DNA of 64,000 bases from JAIBJN01 sp035461525. Lineage in GTDB: Bacteria; Actinomycetota; Thermoleophilia; Gaiellales; Gaiellaceae. The notes beneath the pieces were generated by a model. The model was given only the letters and a program-made list of their open reading frames with translations. It did no database searches and had not been told where the DNA came from. Below are positions 1-9,489 of this stretch, piece after piece. The stretch is taken from assembly GCA_035461525.1 (NCBI GenBank), contig DATHVD010000006.1, positions 16,889 to 80,888 on the forward strand, read 5' to 3'. Position 1 is the stretch's first letter. The number at the start of each line of letters is the position of its first letter. The position numbers and the translations under genes are program-made.

Positions 1-336
1 CGACTGGGCCACGCCCATGGCCACGATCTTGTGCGGCGCCTCGTTCGTGATGTCGCGGCCCTTGAACCGGATCGAGCCGCGGCGCGGGTGGTTGAGGCCG
101 TTGATCGAGCGGAGCGTCGTCGACTTGCCCGCTCCGTTGGCGCCGATGAGGGTCACGATCTCGCCCTCGCGCACCTCGAGCGAGATGCCCTTGAGGGCGT
201 GGATGGAGCCGTAGTACGTGTGCATGTCGGCGACCTCGAGGATCACCTTGTCGCTGGCCGGCCGCTGCGGCGCCTCCGTCTCCGCGGTCGTCGCGGCCCG
301 AGCCTCTTCCTGCTCCTCGGGAGGCCGGTCGGTCAC
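1..336 (-). CDS. livF: LIV-type branched-chain amino acid ABC transporter ATP-binding protein LivF (N-terminal part only)
   Basis: This is the second cytoplasmic ATPase of a high-affinity branched-chain amino acid importer. Only the first 112 codons lie in the window; the reading frame is still open at base 1. After a charged N-terminal stretch of about 30 residues comes an ABC domain with Walker A GANGAGKS, followed by the GRDITNEAPHKI segment typical of LivF. The start is a GTG whose last bases form a GTGA overlap with the livG stop, so the two genes are translationally coupled. It is the last visible gene of an SBP-livH-livM-livG-livF operon. Family assignment is firm; the signature motif and Walker B lie outside the window. 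Confidence 0.9.
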   Translation of the reverse strand, partial: MTDRPPEEQEEARAATTAETEAPQRPASDKVILEVADMHTYYGSIHALKGISLEVREGEIVTLIGANGAGKSTTLRSINGLNHPRRGSIRFKGRDITNEAPHKIVAMGVAQS

Positions 337-1106
337 GCCGTCGCCGCCTTGCCGAGGTACGCCTCGATCACGCGGTCGTCCTTCTGCACCTCGGCCGGGA
401 GGCCCTCGGCGATCTTCTCGCCGTAGTCGAGGACGGTGACGCGATCCGAGACTCCCATCACGACCTTCATGTCGTGCTCGATCAGGAGGACGGTCATTTC
501 CTGCTCCTCCCGGAGAAGGGAGACGAAGCTGGTGAACGCGGCCGTCTCCTGCGGGTTCATGCCGGCCGTCGGTTCGTCGAGGAGGAGCAGCTTCGGGTTC
601 GTCGCGAGCGCCCGCGCCACCTCGAGCCGACGCTGGTCGCCGTAGGGGAGGTTCCGCGCGAGCTGGTCGTCGCGGTTCTTGAGCCCCGAGAAGCGCAGGA
701 GCTCGCGGGCGGTCTCCTCCGCCCCCTGCTCCTCTCGGCGCACGCGCGGCGAGCCGATGATCGAGCCGATGATGCCCCCCTTGAGCCGGTGGTGCATGCC
801 GACGAGCACGTTCTCGAGTGCCGTCATGTGCTGGAAGAGACGGATGTTCTGGAAGGTCCGCCCCACGCCGAGCTTCGTGATCACGTGCGGGGGCTTGCCG
901 GTGACGTCCTCGCCGGCGAAGACGATCGCCCCAGACGTCGGCTTGTACACGCCCGTGAGCATGTTGAAGAACGTCGTCTTCCCGGCGCCGTTCGGCCCGA
1001 TCAGGCCGACGATGGCGCCCTGGGGGATGGAGAAGTCGATGTCGTTGACGGCCACGAGGCCCCCGAACTCCTTGCGCACGCGCTCCGCTCTCAGCAGGTC
1101 CGCCAT
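333..1106 (-). CDS. livG: LIV-type ABC transporter ATP-binding protein LivG
   Basis: This is the first cytoplasmic ATPase of the branched-chain amino acid importer, 257 residues. Walker A GPNGAGKTT lies near residue 38, the LivG-typical GRTFQNIRLF Q-loop region follows, then a degenerate signature (ARNLPYGDQRR), Walker B LLLLDEPTAG and the switch histidine in LLIEHDM. The large MNPQET segment after Walker B separates it from LivF. The ATG at 1106 overlaps the livM TGA by one base (TGATG), which fixes the start. It should dimerise with LivF and power the LivH/LivM channel. Confidence 0.95.
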   Translation of the reverse strand: MADLLRAERVRKEFGGLVAVNDIDFSIPQGAIVGLIGPNGAGKTTFFNMLTGVYKPTSGAIVFAGEDVTGKPPHVITKLGVGRTFQNIRLFQHMTALENVLVGMHHRLKGGIIGSIIGSPRVRREEQGAEETARELLRFSGLKNRDDQLARNLPYGDQRRLEVARALATNPKLLLLDEPTAGMNPQETAAFTSFVSLLREEQEMTVLLIEHDMKVVMGVSDRVTVLDYGEKIAEGLPAEVQKDDRVIEAYLGKAATA

Positions 1107-2356
1107 CAGCTGTGCGCCGCCCCGTAGAGGGATTCGTCGTGCACGCCTTCCTCGATCTCGCGCTTGCGCCGGCGCTCGGGTATCAGCCCTTCGGGGCGGA
1201 AGATCATCATCACGACGATGATGAAGCCGTAGATGCCGAACTGGTACTTCGACACCTCGAAGTTGAGCGGCGTCTCCCGGTTGACCCACCCGCCGATGTT
1301 CGCGAGACCCTCCTGGTTCAGGTAGGCGAGGATCGCGCCGGCGACGACGCAGCCCCAGACGCTGCCCATGCCGCCGAGGATGACCATGCAGAGCAGGAAG
1401 ACGGAGATGTTGAAGTAGAACTCGCTCGGGAACGCGCCGCCCTTGAAGCTCGCGTAGAAGGCGCCGGCGACGCCGCCAAAGAAGGCGCCGAGGGCGTAGG
1501 ACCACGTCTTCGTGCGCATGAGCGGGACGCCCATGGCCGCGGCGGCCGTCTCGTCCTCGCGGATGGCGATCCAGGCGCGGCCGAGGCGGGAGTCGCGCAG
1601 GCGGATCGAGCAGAAGATCGTGATCAGGAGCAGCGCGAACGCGCTGTAGTAGAAGAGGTTCACCTTCTCGAACGATTGCTGGAAGCTCACGGGCAGCCCG
1701 AGAGCCGAGTTCAGGCCCTCCCCGAACCCGGGCGAGTCGATCGGGTTGATGCCGAAGGTCCCGTTCGTGAGGTTGAAGCCGCCGAGACTGTCGGCGTTGC
1801 GCACGAACTGGGGGATGATCTCCCCGAAGCCGAGCGTGACGATGGCGAGGTAGTCCCCGCGCAATCGCAGCGTCGGGAGCCCGATCAGGATGCCGACGAG
1901 GAGCGTCAGGCTTCCCGCGATCACGAGGACGAGCCACATGTTGATGTGGATGCCGCGCAGGTCCGGCGAGACCCCTGCATCGCCGAGATGGAACTTCACC
2001 TGCTGGAACTGGCCCGACGCGAGCCACCCGGCGGTGTAGGCGCCGGTGGCATAGAACGCGACGTAGCCGAGGTCCAGCAGGCCCGCGTAGCCGACGACGA
2101 TGTTCAGTCCCACGGCCATCATCACGAACACGATCATGATCACCGCGGTGGAGACGCTCGGGAACGACTGGATGATGGGGAGCCCCGTCGGCAGGCTGTC
2201 GTAGTAGACGGGGTAGAGCGCGCCGATCAGGAGCAGGAGGATCGCCGGCACCAACGTGCGGACGCGACGCGGCAGCGACCGCCAGGCGCGGCCGACCCTG
2301 TCCAGGCCGAGAGTCTCGCCGAGCCCCCGGCGGCGGCCAGCGTCCTGCTCGGCCAT
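1106..2356 (-). CDS. livM: LIV-type ABC transporter permease LivM
   Basis: This is an inner-membrane permease subunit of the branched-chain amino acid importer, 416 residues. A basic, arginine-rich N-terminus of about 35 residues precedes a run of hydrophobic helices. The family motif GLLDLGYVAFYATGAY near the start of the core and the EAA-like segment AIREDETAAAAMG, which contacts the ATPase, are both present. The C-terminus is charged (RRRKREIEEGVHDE), as in other LivM proteins. The ATG at 2356 overlaps the livH stop (TGATG). It would pair with LivH to form the translocation path. Confidence 0.94.
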   Translation of the reverse strand: MAEQDAGRRRGLGETLGLDRVGRAWRSLPRRVRTLVPAILLLLIGALYPVYYDSLPTGLPIIQSFPSVSTAVIMIVFVMMAVGLNIVVGYAGLLDLGYVAFYATGAYTAGWLASGQFQQVKFHLGDAGVSPDLRGIHINMWLVLVIAGSLTLLVGILIGLPTLRLRGDYLAIVTLGFGEIIPQFVRNADSLGGFNLTNGTFGINPIDSPGFGEGLNSALGLPVSFQQSFEKVNLFYYSAFALLLITIFCSIRLRDSRLGRAWIAIREDETAAAAMGVPLMRTKTWSYALGAFFGGVAGAFYASFKGGAFPSEFYFNISVFLLCMVILGGMGSVWGCVVAGAILAYLNQEGLANIGGWVNRETPLNFEVSKYQFGIYGFIIVVMMIFRPEGLIPERRRKREIEEGVHDESLYGAAHS

Positions 2357-3423
2357 CAGCCGCCCTCCGGCGTCCGCTCTCCGAGGAGGCCCTCGGGTCG
2401 CAGGACGAGGATCGCGATGAGGATGCCGAAGACGATCGAGCGCGTCCAGTCGCTGCCCGGCGCCCAGATCGTGAAGCCTTCGTTGTAGGCCTGGATGAAC
2501 CCGATCAGGAGCCCGCCGAGCGCCGCGCCGGCGAGGTTCCCGATGCCGCCGAGCACGGCGGACGTGAACGCGATCAACCCGAGCTCGAAGCCCGTGTCGT
2601 AGCGCATGTTGAACTGGAGCAGGTAGAGGACGCCGGCCGCGCCTGCGAGCGCGCCGGCGAGCGTGAACGTGAACGAGATCGTCCGGTTCACGTTGATCCC
2701 CATCATGGCGGCCGCGTCCTGGTCCTGGGCCGTGGCGCGCATCGCCTTGCCCTGCTTCGTGTTCCGCACGAGCCACGTCAGCCCGATCAGCACCGGGATC
2801 GTGATCAGGACGACGCTGAGCTTGTTCCAGGAGTAGGAGATCTCGCCGATGGTGAAGGCGGGCGTCGTGGGGATGAGGCCCGGCGAGGGGCGGTAGTTCA
2901 CGTCGTAGAGCGCCAGCGAGATGTTCTGGACGATGAAGGACATGCCGACCGCGCTGATCAGCATCGTCAGGCGCGGCTGGCTCCGCAGCCTGCGGTAGGC
3001 GAGGAACTCGATGCTGGTGTTGATCGTCGCGCCGAACGCCATCGTCAGGACGAGGGCCGTGAAGAGCCCCGCGGCGATGACGACGGCGGCGTCTCCCCCC
3101 GAGAGGTTCAAGAGGTCGACCATGATCGAGCTCGAGATGAGCCCCGAGAGGGCGAACACGTCGCCGTGCGCGAAGTTGATGAGCTGCAGGATCCCGTAGA
3201 CGAGCGTGTAGCCCAGGGCGATGAGCCCGTAGACGGCGCCCGTCGTGAGGCCGATGAGCGAGACGCTGATGAACTCCTGCGGGTCGTGGACGAAGTTCCG
3301 GATCAGCCAGACGACGATGAGCACCACGAAGAGGATCCCGATCAACGAGACGACTTCCGGGCGCTTGCGACCCCGCAGCGCGTCGAGCCTCGACGGCTCC
3401 CGGCTTCCTGCTTGAACGCTCAT
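2356..3423 (-). CDS. livH: LIV-type ABC transporter permease LivH
   Basis: This is the first permease subunit of the branched-chain amino acid importer, 355 residues, which is longer than the usual ~300 because of a 50-residue N-terminal arm. The hallmark LVYGILQLINFAHGD and the EAA-like loop ATAQDQDAAAMMGIN are present, and the protein ends in LRPEGLLGER as LivH proteins do. It starts with ATG at 3423. A strong hairpin (3449-3472) separates it from the binding-protein gene upstream, so it is probably made at a lower level than that protein. Confidence 0.94.
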   Translation of the reverse strand: MSVQAGSREPSRLDALRGRKRPEVVSLIGILFVVLIVVWLIRNFVHDPQEFISVSLIGLTTGAVYGLIALGYTLVYGILQLINFAHGDVFALSGLISSSIMVDLLNLSGGDAAVVIAAGLFTALVLTMAFGATINTSIEFLAYRRLRSQPRLTMLISAVGMSFIVQNISLALYDVNYRPSPGLIPTTPAFTIGEISYSWNKLSVVLITIPVLIGLTWLVRNTKQGKAMRATAQDQDAAAMMGINVNRTISFTFTLAGALAGAAGVLYLLQFNMRYDTGFELGLIAFTSAVLGGIGNLAGAALGGLLIGFIQAYNEGFTIWAPGSDWTRSIVFGILIAILVLRPEGLLGERTPEGG

Positions 3424-3448
3424 GGCGTCTGACGCCTAGGGGTGGCCC

Positions 3449-3472
3449 GGGGGAGGGCCGGAGCCCTCCCCC
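3449..3472 (-). terminator. Intercistronic hairpin between the binding protein and livH
   Basis: A perfect 10-bp stem (GGGGGAGGGC with GCCCTCCCCC) closes a CGGA loop in the 70-base gap between the substrate-binding-protein gene and livH. There is no T-run, so it may act as a partial terminator or as a 3' stabiliser of the upstream message. Either role would make the binding protein more abundant than the permease, as is usual for ABC importers. Confidence 0.6.
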
Positions 3473-3493
3473 GAAAGCCGCCGCCTGTCGGCG

Positions 3494-4906
3494 CTACAGA
3501 CCCCTCGCGGCGTCGACGTTCTCCTCCGACGGCGAGAAGACGGTCTCGACCTCGAGCTGCTCCTCACCGCGGTAGATCGTGAACCCGAGGACGGCGCCGC
3601 TCGCGAGCTGCGGGTCGCCGTTCTCGTTGAAGCTGAACGAGCCGAGGAAGCTGTCCTCGACCTGGACGCTGAACATCTGCTCGATCACGCTCGCGCGCGT
3701 GCCGTCGGAGGCGGCGATCGCGTCGAGCATGATCTGGGCGGCCTGGGCGCCGTACACCGCGTACGGGTCGACCGGGTCGCCGCCGAGCGTCGCCTCGAAC
3801 TCGGTGACGAACTCGGCGCCGCGGCCGGTGAACTCGTCCGTCGGAACGCCCGCGACCGAGAAGTACGCGTTGCGGGTGTTCTCCACGCCGGACTCGTCGA
3901 TCGTCTGCTGCGCCGTGAAGCCGTCGGGCGCGTAGAGCTTGACGTCTCCGTCGTTCGGCCCGAGGACGGCCACCTTGTCCTTGATCACCTGGGCGCCGTT
4001 CTCGTCGATGAGGCCGCCGAGGAAGAGGCCGTCGGCCCCTGCCTGCCCGGCCTTGCGCATGAGCGCCTCGTAGTTCGACGCCTTCGGATCCCACGCGTCG
4101 AAGCCGACGACCTCGATGCCGAGGTGCTCGGCCGCGTTGCGGACGTTCGTGGCGACGCCGAGGCCGTAGGCCTCCTTGTCGTTCAGGATGTACAGCTTCG
4201 TCGTGCCCTGCGCCTGCATGAACTCGGCGAGTGCCGCGCCCTGGTAGGCGTCCGACGCGACGACGCGGGTGTAGTTGCGCTGCCCGCTCGGGTAGTACTT
4301 GTCGGGCTCGTCGTCGGCGCAGCCCGGCCCGCCCTCGGTGAGGCAGACGTACGTGTTGGCCGGCGAGAGCATGGCGAGGCCGCCGCCGGGCGCCTGGTTG
4401 AGCACCGGGATCATGATCGCGGCAGCGCCCGAGTTGAACGTGCCGAGGACGCCGAGCACGCTGGCGTTCTCCGCGTAGGCGTTCGCGTTCTGGCTCGTCT
4501 TGCCCGGATCCCACTTGCCCGCCTGGGCCGTGGAGTCGTCGCATGACTGGTAGCCGATGTTGAGGTTGCCGGCCTTCCAGCCGTTCTGCTCGAGCACGAG
4601 CCGGATGGCCCCGATCATCTGCAGCGTCTGCGTGCGCGAGGACCCCTGCAGCGGGAGGTCGGACGCGATGAGCACGTCGGGCTCACCCTCGCCCTCGTAC
4701 TCGATGTCCGTGCACGAGGCGGACGGCAGGGCCGTCACGTCCGGCAGGTCGGGCTTCTCGCCCTCGTCCCCGCCGTCGTCACCTCCGTCGGTGGCCACCG
4801 GGGCGGCGTCGTCGCCGTCGTCGTCGTCGCCGCCGCAGCCCGCGGCCGCGAAGGCGAGCACGCCGATCAGCAGCACGAGAAACGCCAAGATCGTCCTTCG
4901 TTTCAC
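3494..4906 (-). CDS. livK: Branched-chain amino acid ABC transporter substrate-binding lipoprotein
   Basis: This is the extracellular ligand-binding protein of the adjacent LIV importer, 470 residues. The N-terminus is a lipoprotein signal: basic KRRT, a hydrophobic core and lipobox FAAAGC. An acidic Asp/Gly/Glu linker of about 45 residues leads into a type I periplasmic-binding fold (VLIASDLPLQG, FNSGAAAIMIPVLNQA). Two adjacent GTG codons could start it; the second (4906) is four bases from a GGAGG ribosome site and is preferred. A promoter with -35 TTGCAA and -10 CATAAT lies upstream. The ligand is inferred from family and operon. Confidence 0.9.
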   Translation of the reverse strand: MKRRTILAFLVLLIGVLAFAAAGCGGDDDDGDDAAPVATDGGDDGGDEGEKPDLPDVTALPSASCTDIEYEGEGEPDVLIASDLPLQGSSRTQTLQMIGAIRLVLEQNGWKAGNLNIGYQSCDDSTAQAGKWDPGKTSQNANAYAENASVLGVLGTFNSGAAAIMIPVLNQAPGGGLAMLSPANTYVCLTEGGPGCADDEPDKYYPSGQRNYTRVVASDAYQGAALAEFMQAQGTTKLYILNDKEAYGLGVATNVRNAAEHLGIEVVGFDAWDPKASNYEALMRKAGQAGADGLFLGGLIDENGAQVIKDKVAVLGPNDGDVKLYAPDGFTAQQTIDESGVENTRNAYFSVAGVPTDEFTGRGAEFVTEFEATLGGDPVDPYAVYGAQAAQIMLDAIAASDGTRASVIEQMFSVQVEDSFLGSFSFNENGDPQLASGAVLGFTIYRGEEQLEVETVFSPSEENVDAARGL

Positions 4907-4975
4907 CACTCCTCCTCTTCGCCCGATTCCTGTTTCGGCGCTGGCACCCGGCGAGCACCGTCTCGAAGGTGCTGG

Positions 4976-5005
4976 ATTATGAACGGGGCCTCGGCGCCCT
5001 TGCAA
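4976..5005 (-). promoter_or_regulatory. Sigma-70-type promoter of the LIV binding-protein operon
   Basis: On the minus strand -35 TTGCAA (5005-5000) and -10 CATAAT (4981-4976) are separated by 18 bases. Transcription would start near 4969 and give a leader of about 60 bases carrying the GGAGG site of the lipoprotein gene. It is the best two-box promoter I found in the window. Confidence 0.6.
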
Positions 5006-5037
5006 CCCCCTGCCGATACGATGCGTCAGCGGTATGA

Positions 5038-5122
5038 GCCGAAGTGGCGGAACTGGGAGACGCGCTGGACTCAAAATCCAGTGGGGCCTAGCCCCGTGCG
5101 GGTTCGATTCCCGCCTTCGGCA
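5038..5122 (+). tRNA. tRNA-Leu (anticodon CAA)
   Basis: An 85-base class II tRNA. The acceptor stem GCCGAAG/CTTCGGC pairs perfectly, with discriminator A at 5122. The anticodon stem CTGGA/TCCAG encloses loop CTCAAAA, giving anticodon CAA (5072-5074), which reads TTG. A long variable arm (GGGGCCTAGCCCC) and the T arm (GGGTTCGATTCCC) complete the leucine cloverleaf. CCA is not encoded. A -10-like TACGAT at 5017-5022 lies about 15 bases upstream. Confidence 0.95.
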
Positions 5123-5214
5123 TCCGTTCTCTCCGCTTCCCACGCTCGACCGCATGGCACCTCTCGGGAGGGTTTCGTCCGAAGAGACGAACGAAGCGGG
5201 GCGAAGTTAGGCTC

Positions 5215-6264
<1,050 letters not shown>

Positions 6265-6291
6265 CCGATCCCACGCTCGCGGGCGCCATCC

Positions 6292-6380
6292 CGTCACGCT
6301 TCCGGCACGGTGCGCGCACCACGCGCGACGATCTCGCGATTAGGCTCGAACCGGAGGGAGGCACGCGGCCGGCCCCGGCG
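6292..6380 (+). repeat. Dispersed intergenic repeat, copy A
   Basis: This is one of five related segments of about 85-90 bases. It sits between the convergent pfkA and spermidine-synthase-like genes, starting 28 bases after the pfkA stop. It contains the shared blocks CGTCAC, GCGCACCACGCGCG, TTAGGCTCG and CGGAGGGAGG followed by GCGGCCGGCCCCG. It is closest to copy B (26431-26518), which lies on the other strand. Confidence 0.7.
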
Positions 6381-6459
6381 CGCGCGCGCGTGTAACTCAG
6401 TCCAGCGCCGGGCCGGCATCGACGCCGGGTCCGCCCCCCGGGCACGCTCCTCCGGTCTC

Positions 6460-8175
6460 CTACTGGAAGAGGAGGAGCAGCGCGTCCGTCGGTGCGTAGT
6501 CGTCCGTCAGCACGGGCACGTCGTCCGTCGGGATGAGTCGGTCGTGCCGGTTCCGGATCGCCTGCTCCAGGTCGGGCGCGGTCGGGAACTCGCGCCGGAT
6601 CTCCTCCCACCGCTCCGCGAGGAAGGTCGTCTGCGGCGCCGCCTGCTCGGTGGCGACGAGGATGAGGTTCCGGAACGTCTCGTCCCCCTCGTCGCCCTCG
6701 AGGATCGCCGGGTGCACGAGGACGGTCGGGAAGACGGTGCGGTACGTGCGGTAGACGGATCTGAAGAGCCTCGAGCCGGGCCCGGCGATCGCACCGATCG
6801 CGTTCGTAACGACGACGCCGCCGGGCGCGAGACGCGAGCGGGCGAGCTCGAGGAACTCGTTCGTGACGAGGTGGAAGGGGACCGCGTCGGCGAAGAACGC
6901 GTCGATCACGATCGCGTCCCAGGCCTCCTCGTTCGCGGCGAGGAACTGCCGGCCGTCGCCGACGTCGATCTCGAGACGGGGGTCGTCCTCGGGGACGCCG
7001 AAGTACCGGTGGGCGACCTCGACCACGACAGGATCGATCTCGACCGCGTGCATGCTCACGTCCGGGAAGTCCCGCAGCATCCGCTTCTCCGCCGACCCCG
7101 CGCCCAGCCCGATGAACAGGATCCGCCGCGCAGCGGGGTTGTAGGCGATCGAGAGGTTGAAGAGGTCGGTGTAGAGGAACCGCGTCCGGTACGGGTCGTC
7201 GACGTACATCGCGCTCTGGAGCGAGTTGTCGAAGCGGAGATACCGCGTGTCGGCGTCCTCGACGACCGACAGACGGTGGTACTGCGTGTCCCTCGAGTAG
7301 ACGCCCCGGAGTTCGGGCTGCGCCATCGCCGCCCGCGGATCGCCGGCGTCGAGCACGGACTCGGCGCCGTGCTGACGGTAGAGGGGCGACCAGTTCTGGG
7401 CGGCCGCCCTCGAGAGCGTGCCGCCGGTCTCCGGCGCGAGCGCTACCGCGACGGCGCCGGCGCCGACCGCCGCGGCGACCGCGACCGCGCCGAGGACGGG
7501 CATCCGCTCGGCGAGCGCGACGATCGCAGCGGCGGCGAAGAGCCCGGCCGCCGCCAACCCGAGGAGCTGATCCGTGCCGAACTCGGGGATGAGGAAGAAG
7601 GCGGTCGCGAACGTCCCGACGATGCTCCCCGCGGTCGAGACGGAGAAGAGCCGGCCCGCCGTGCGCCCGACCCGCGCCAGCGAGCGGGCGCGCAGGCGAA
7701 CGGCGATCGGCGACACGCAGGCGATGAGCACGCTGGCCGGGCCGAAGAGGGCGACGGCGGCGAGCAGCGGGTTCAGGCGCGGCCCCGGATCCCAGGAGAC
7801 GACCGCCTCGAGCACGGGCTCGTCGACGACCGGGACGGCGAGGACGGCGAGCGCCGCGAGGCCCATGACGGCCACGAGCAGGACCGGGGCCGGGAGCCGG
7901 TCGGCGAGGACGCCGCCCGCCCAGTAGCCGACGGCGAGGCCCGTGAGGACGACGCCGATGAGCGCGCCCCAGACGAAGAGCGAGTTGCCGAAGAAGGGCG
8001 CGATCACGCGGCTCGCGGCGATCTCGACCCCAAGGAGCACCGCTCCCGCGAGGAACACCGCCACCATGATCGCGGCACCGTCGAGACGGCCCGGCCGCGG
8101 AGCGGGCGCGCGGCCGCCGTCCGCCGGGGGCTCGCGCGGATCGGCGACGGGAGCGCTAGCCGCGCTCTGGGCCAT
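6460..8175 (-). CDS. Fused polytopic membrane protein / spermidine synthase-like protein
   Basis: A 571-residue two-part protein. After a Pro/Ala-rich N-terminus of about 35 residues come roughly seven hydrophobic helices (residues ~35-300), resembling the membrane half of fused transporter-polyamine synthase proteins. The C-terminal half has a Rossmann methyltransferase-like fold of the spermidine synthase family: LFIGLGAGSAEKRML, then the acidic HAVEIDPVVVEVA ribose-binding site, DVGDGRQFL and IVIDAFF. Whether it makes a polyamine, methylates something or only binds a substrate cannot be read from sequence. The ATG at 8175 overlaps the end of the TrpC-like gene by 20 bases, so it is the last gene of the deoC operon. 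Confidence 0.75.
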   Translation of the reverse strand: MAQSAASAPVADPREPPADGGRAPAPRPGRLDGAAIMVAVFLAGAVLLGVEIAASRVIAPFFGNSLFVWGALIGVVLTGLAVGYWAGGVLADRLPAPVLLVAVMGLAALAVLAVPVVDEPVLEAVVSWDPGPRLNPLLAAVALFGPASVLIACVSPIAVRLRARSLARVGRTAGRLFSVSTAGSIVGTFATAFFLIPEFGTDQLLGLAAAGLFAAAAIVALAERMPVLGAVAVAAAVGAGAVAVALAPETGGTLSRAAAQNWSPLYRQHGAESVLDAGDPRAAMAQPELRGVYSRDTQYHRLSVVEDADTRYLRFDNSLQSAMYVDDPYRTRFLYTDLFNLSIAYNPAARRILFIGLGAGSAEKRMLRDFPDVSMHAVEIDPVVVEVAHRYFGVPEDDPRLEIDVGDGRQFLAANEEAWDAIVIDAFFADAVPFHLVTNEFLELARSRLAPGGVVVTNAIGAIAGPGSRLFRSVYRTYRTVFPTVLVHPAILEGDEGDETFRNLILVATEQAAPQTTFLAERWEEIRREFPTAPDLEQAIRNRHDRLIPTDDVPVLTDDYAPTDALLLLFQ

Positions 8176-8764
8176 GGACGAGTTCCTCGAGGGCGCCGGC
8201 GAAGTCGGGGTCACCCGCGAGGCCGTCGACGAGGATCGCGTCGACTCCCGCCCGCTCGAGCGCCAGCACCTGCTCCCGGGAGACGATCCTCGCCTCGGAG
8301 ATGACGAGCTTGCCCGCCGGAACGTCGGCGAGGAGATCGAGGGTGCGCTCGAGATCCTCCTCGTCCTCCTCGAGGCCCGCCTCCGAGATGAGGAGCACCT
8401 CGGGGTCGACGCGCTCCATCGCCTCCTCCAGGCCGTCCTCCTCGCGCACCTCGACGGCGCAGTCGAGCCCGAGCTCACGGGCGAGCGCGTAGACGTCCTC
8501 GAGCTCGCCGTCGCCCGAGACCGACTCGCGGCGGACGATGACGGCGTCGGCGCCGGCGGCCGAGACCGTGCGGGGATCGCCGTCGCGGGCCACGATCGGC
8601 AGGCCGGTGCGGGCGCGTGCGCGCCCCACGTCGGCGGCGGCGACGGCCACGGCCTCGGCGCCGGACTCCTCGGCGAGAACGACGAGCGTCTCGACGTCCC
8701 CCTCGAGCACGGGGATGACCGAGATCCCGTCGCCCTCGGAGATCGCCTGGCTGAACCGGCTCAT
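8156..8764 (-). CDS. TrpC-like (indole-3-glycerol phosphate synthase family) beta/alpha-barrel protein, degenerate active site
   Basis: A 202-residue protein matching the C-terminal three quarters of indole-3-glycerol phosphate synthase: GADAVIVRRE, then ARELGLDCAVEVREED, then LVISEARIVSREQVLAL and AGVDAILVDGL correspond in order to TrpC strands. Normal TrpC is about 255-270 residues. The first catalytic lysine region (EVKRASPS) is replaced by VIPVLEGDVE, the RKDF lysine by VARDGDP, and the INNR asparagine loop by LISEAGLEE. So the barrel is probably kept but the indole-forming chemistry lost. ATGA overlap with the DeoC-like gene couples it to the deoC operon. Family call fairly sure; function unknown. 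Confidence 0.65.
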   Translation of the reverse strand: MSRFSQAISEGDGISVIPVLEGDVETLVVLAEESGAEAVAVAAADVGRARARTGLPIVARDGDPRTVSAAGADAVIVRRESVSGDGELEDVYALARELGLDCAVEVREEDGLEEAMERVDPEVLLISEAGLEEDEEDLERTLDLLADVPAGKLVISEARIVSREQVLALERAGVDAILVDGLAGDPDFAGALEELVHGPERG

Positions 8765-9465
8765 GCCACTGCGCCCTGGAGGACTCCGCCCGCGACGACG
8801 CCGACGGCGTTCGTCGTCCCGATCCGGACGGCCCCCGCGGCGAGGACGTCCACCGCCTCGGCGGCGCTCGAGATCTCGCCGACGGCCTTGACGCCGACGC
8901 GGTCGGGCAGGCACTCGCGCACCAGCTCGACGCTCGCCAGGACATCGTCGAGGGGCACGCCGGCGGCCGAGACGGCGACGAAGTCCGCGCCCGCGCCCTC
9001 GACGATCCTGCAGGCGAGGCGGGTGCGCTGCGGGCCGAGGCGGCCGCACTCCACGACGGCCTTGACGAGCGTCTGGCCCCGGCCGCTGTTCATGCTCCGC
9101 AGGCGGGTTGCGCGGACGACCGCGGCCAGGTCGTCCCGGATCCGAAGAACCTCTCCGGCGAGGAGCGCGTCCACGTCGAGGACGACGTCGAGCTCGTGCG
9201 CGCCGGCCGCGACGCAGGACTCGGCCGCCCGCACCCCCGCGCCGGGCTCGCACGCTCCCGCGGAGGCGACGAAGGCGGCGACCTTGACGTCGCAGCCGAG
9301 CAGGAGCGACGCCGCGGCCGGAACAGTCGACGGAAGCACGCAGACGGCCGCGAAGTGGTGCTCCTGCGCCTCGTCGCAGAGACGTGAGACGGCGTCCGCC
9401 GTGGGGGCCGGGTCGAGCAAGGTGTGGTCGATCGTCTTGGCGAGATCGGGGGGGCGGCGTGCCAT
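8761..9465 (-). CDS. DeoC-family protein lacking the Schiff-base lysine
   Basis: A 234-residue homologue of deoxyribose-phosphate aldolase (DERA). It aligns over the whole barrel: KTIDHTLLDP, AAVCVLPSTVP, ELDVVLD, GADFVAVSAAG, VGVKAVGEIS and GAVRIGTTNAV. Of the three catalytic residues, the aspartate (Asp93) and the second lysine (Lys193) are kept, but the lysine that forms the imine with the substrate (TST motif, VKTSTG) is alanine (Ala164, VAVSAAG). By established DERA chemistry it should not be an aldolase. It lies two genes downstream of an intact deoC in the same operon, so a regulatory or partner role is possible (inference). Confidence 0.75.
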   Translation of the reverse strand: MARRPPDLAKTIDHTLLDPAPTADAVSRLCDEAQEHHFAAVCVLPSTVPAAASLLLGCDVKVAAFVASAGACEPGAGVRAAESCVAAGAHELDVVLDVDALLAGEVLRIRDDLAAVVRATRLRSMNSGRGQTLVKAVVECGRLGPQRTRLACRIVEGAGADFVAVSAAGVPLDDVLASVELVRECLPDRVGVKAVGEISSAAEAVDVLAAGAVRIGTTNAVGVVAGGVLQGAVA

Positions 9466-9489
9466 CGGCAGCGAAGAGTAAACCCTCGG

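Noticed and set aside
6310..8304. A plus-strand open frame of 664 codons opposite the spermidine-synthase-like gene
   Set aside because: Arg/Asp/Glu-rich shadow without domains; the minus-strand product has clear motifs.
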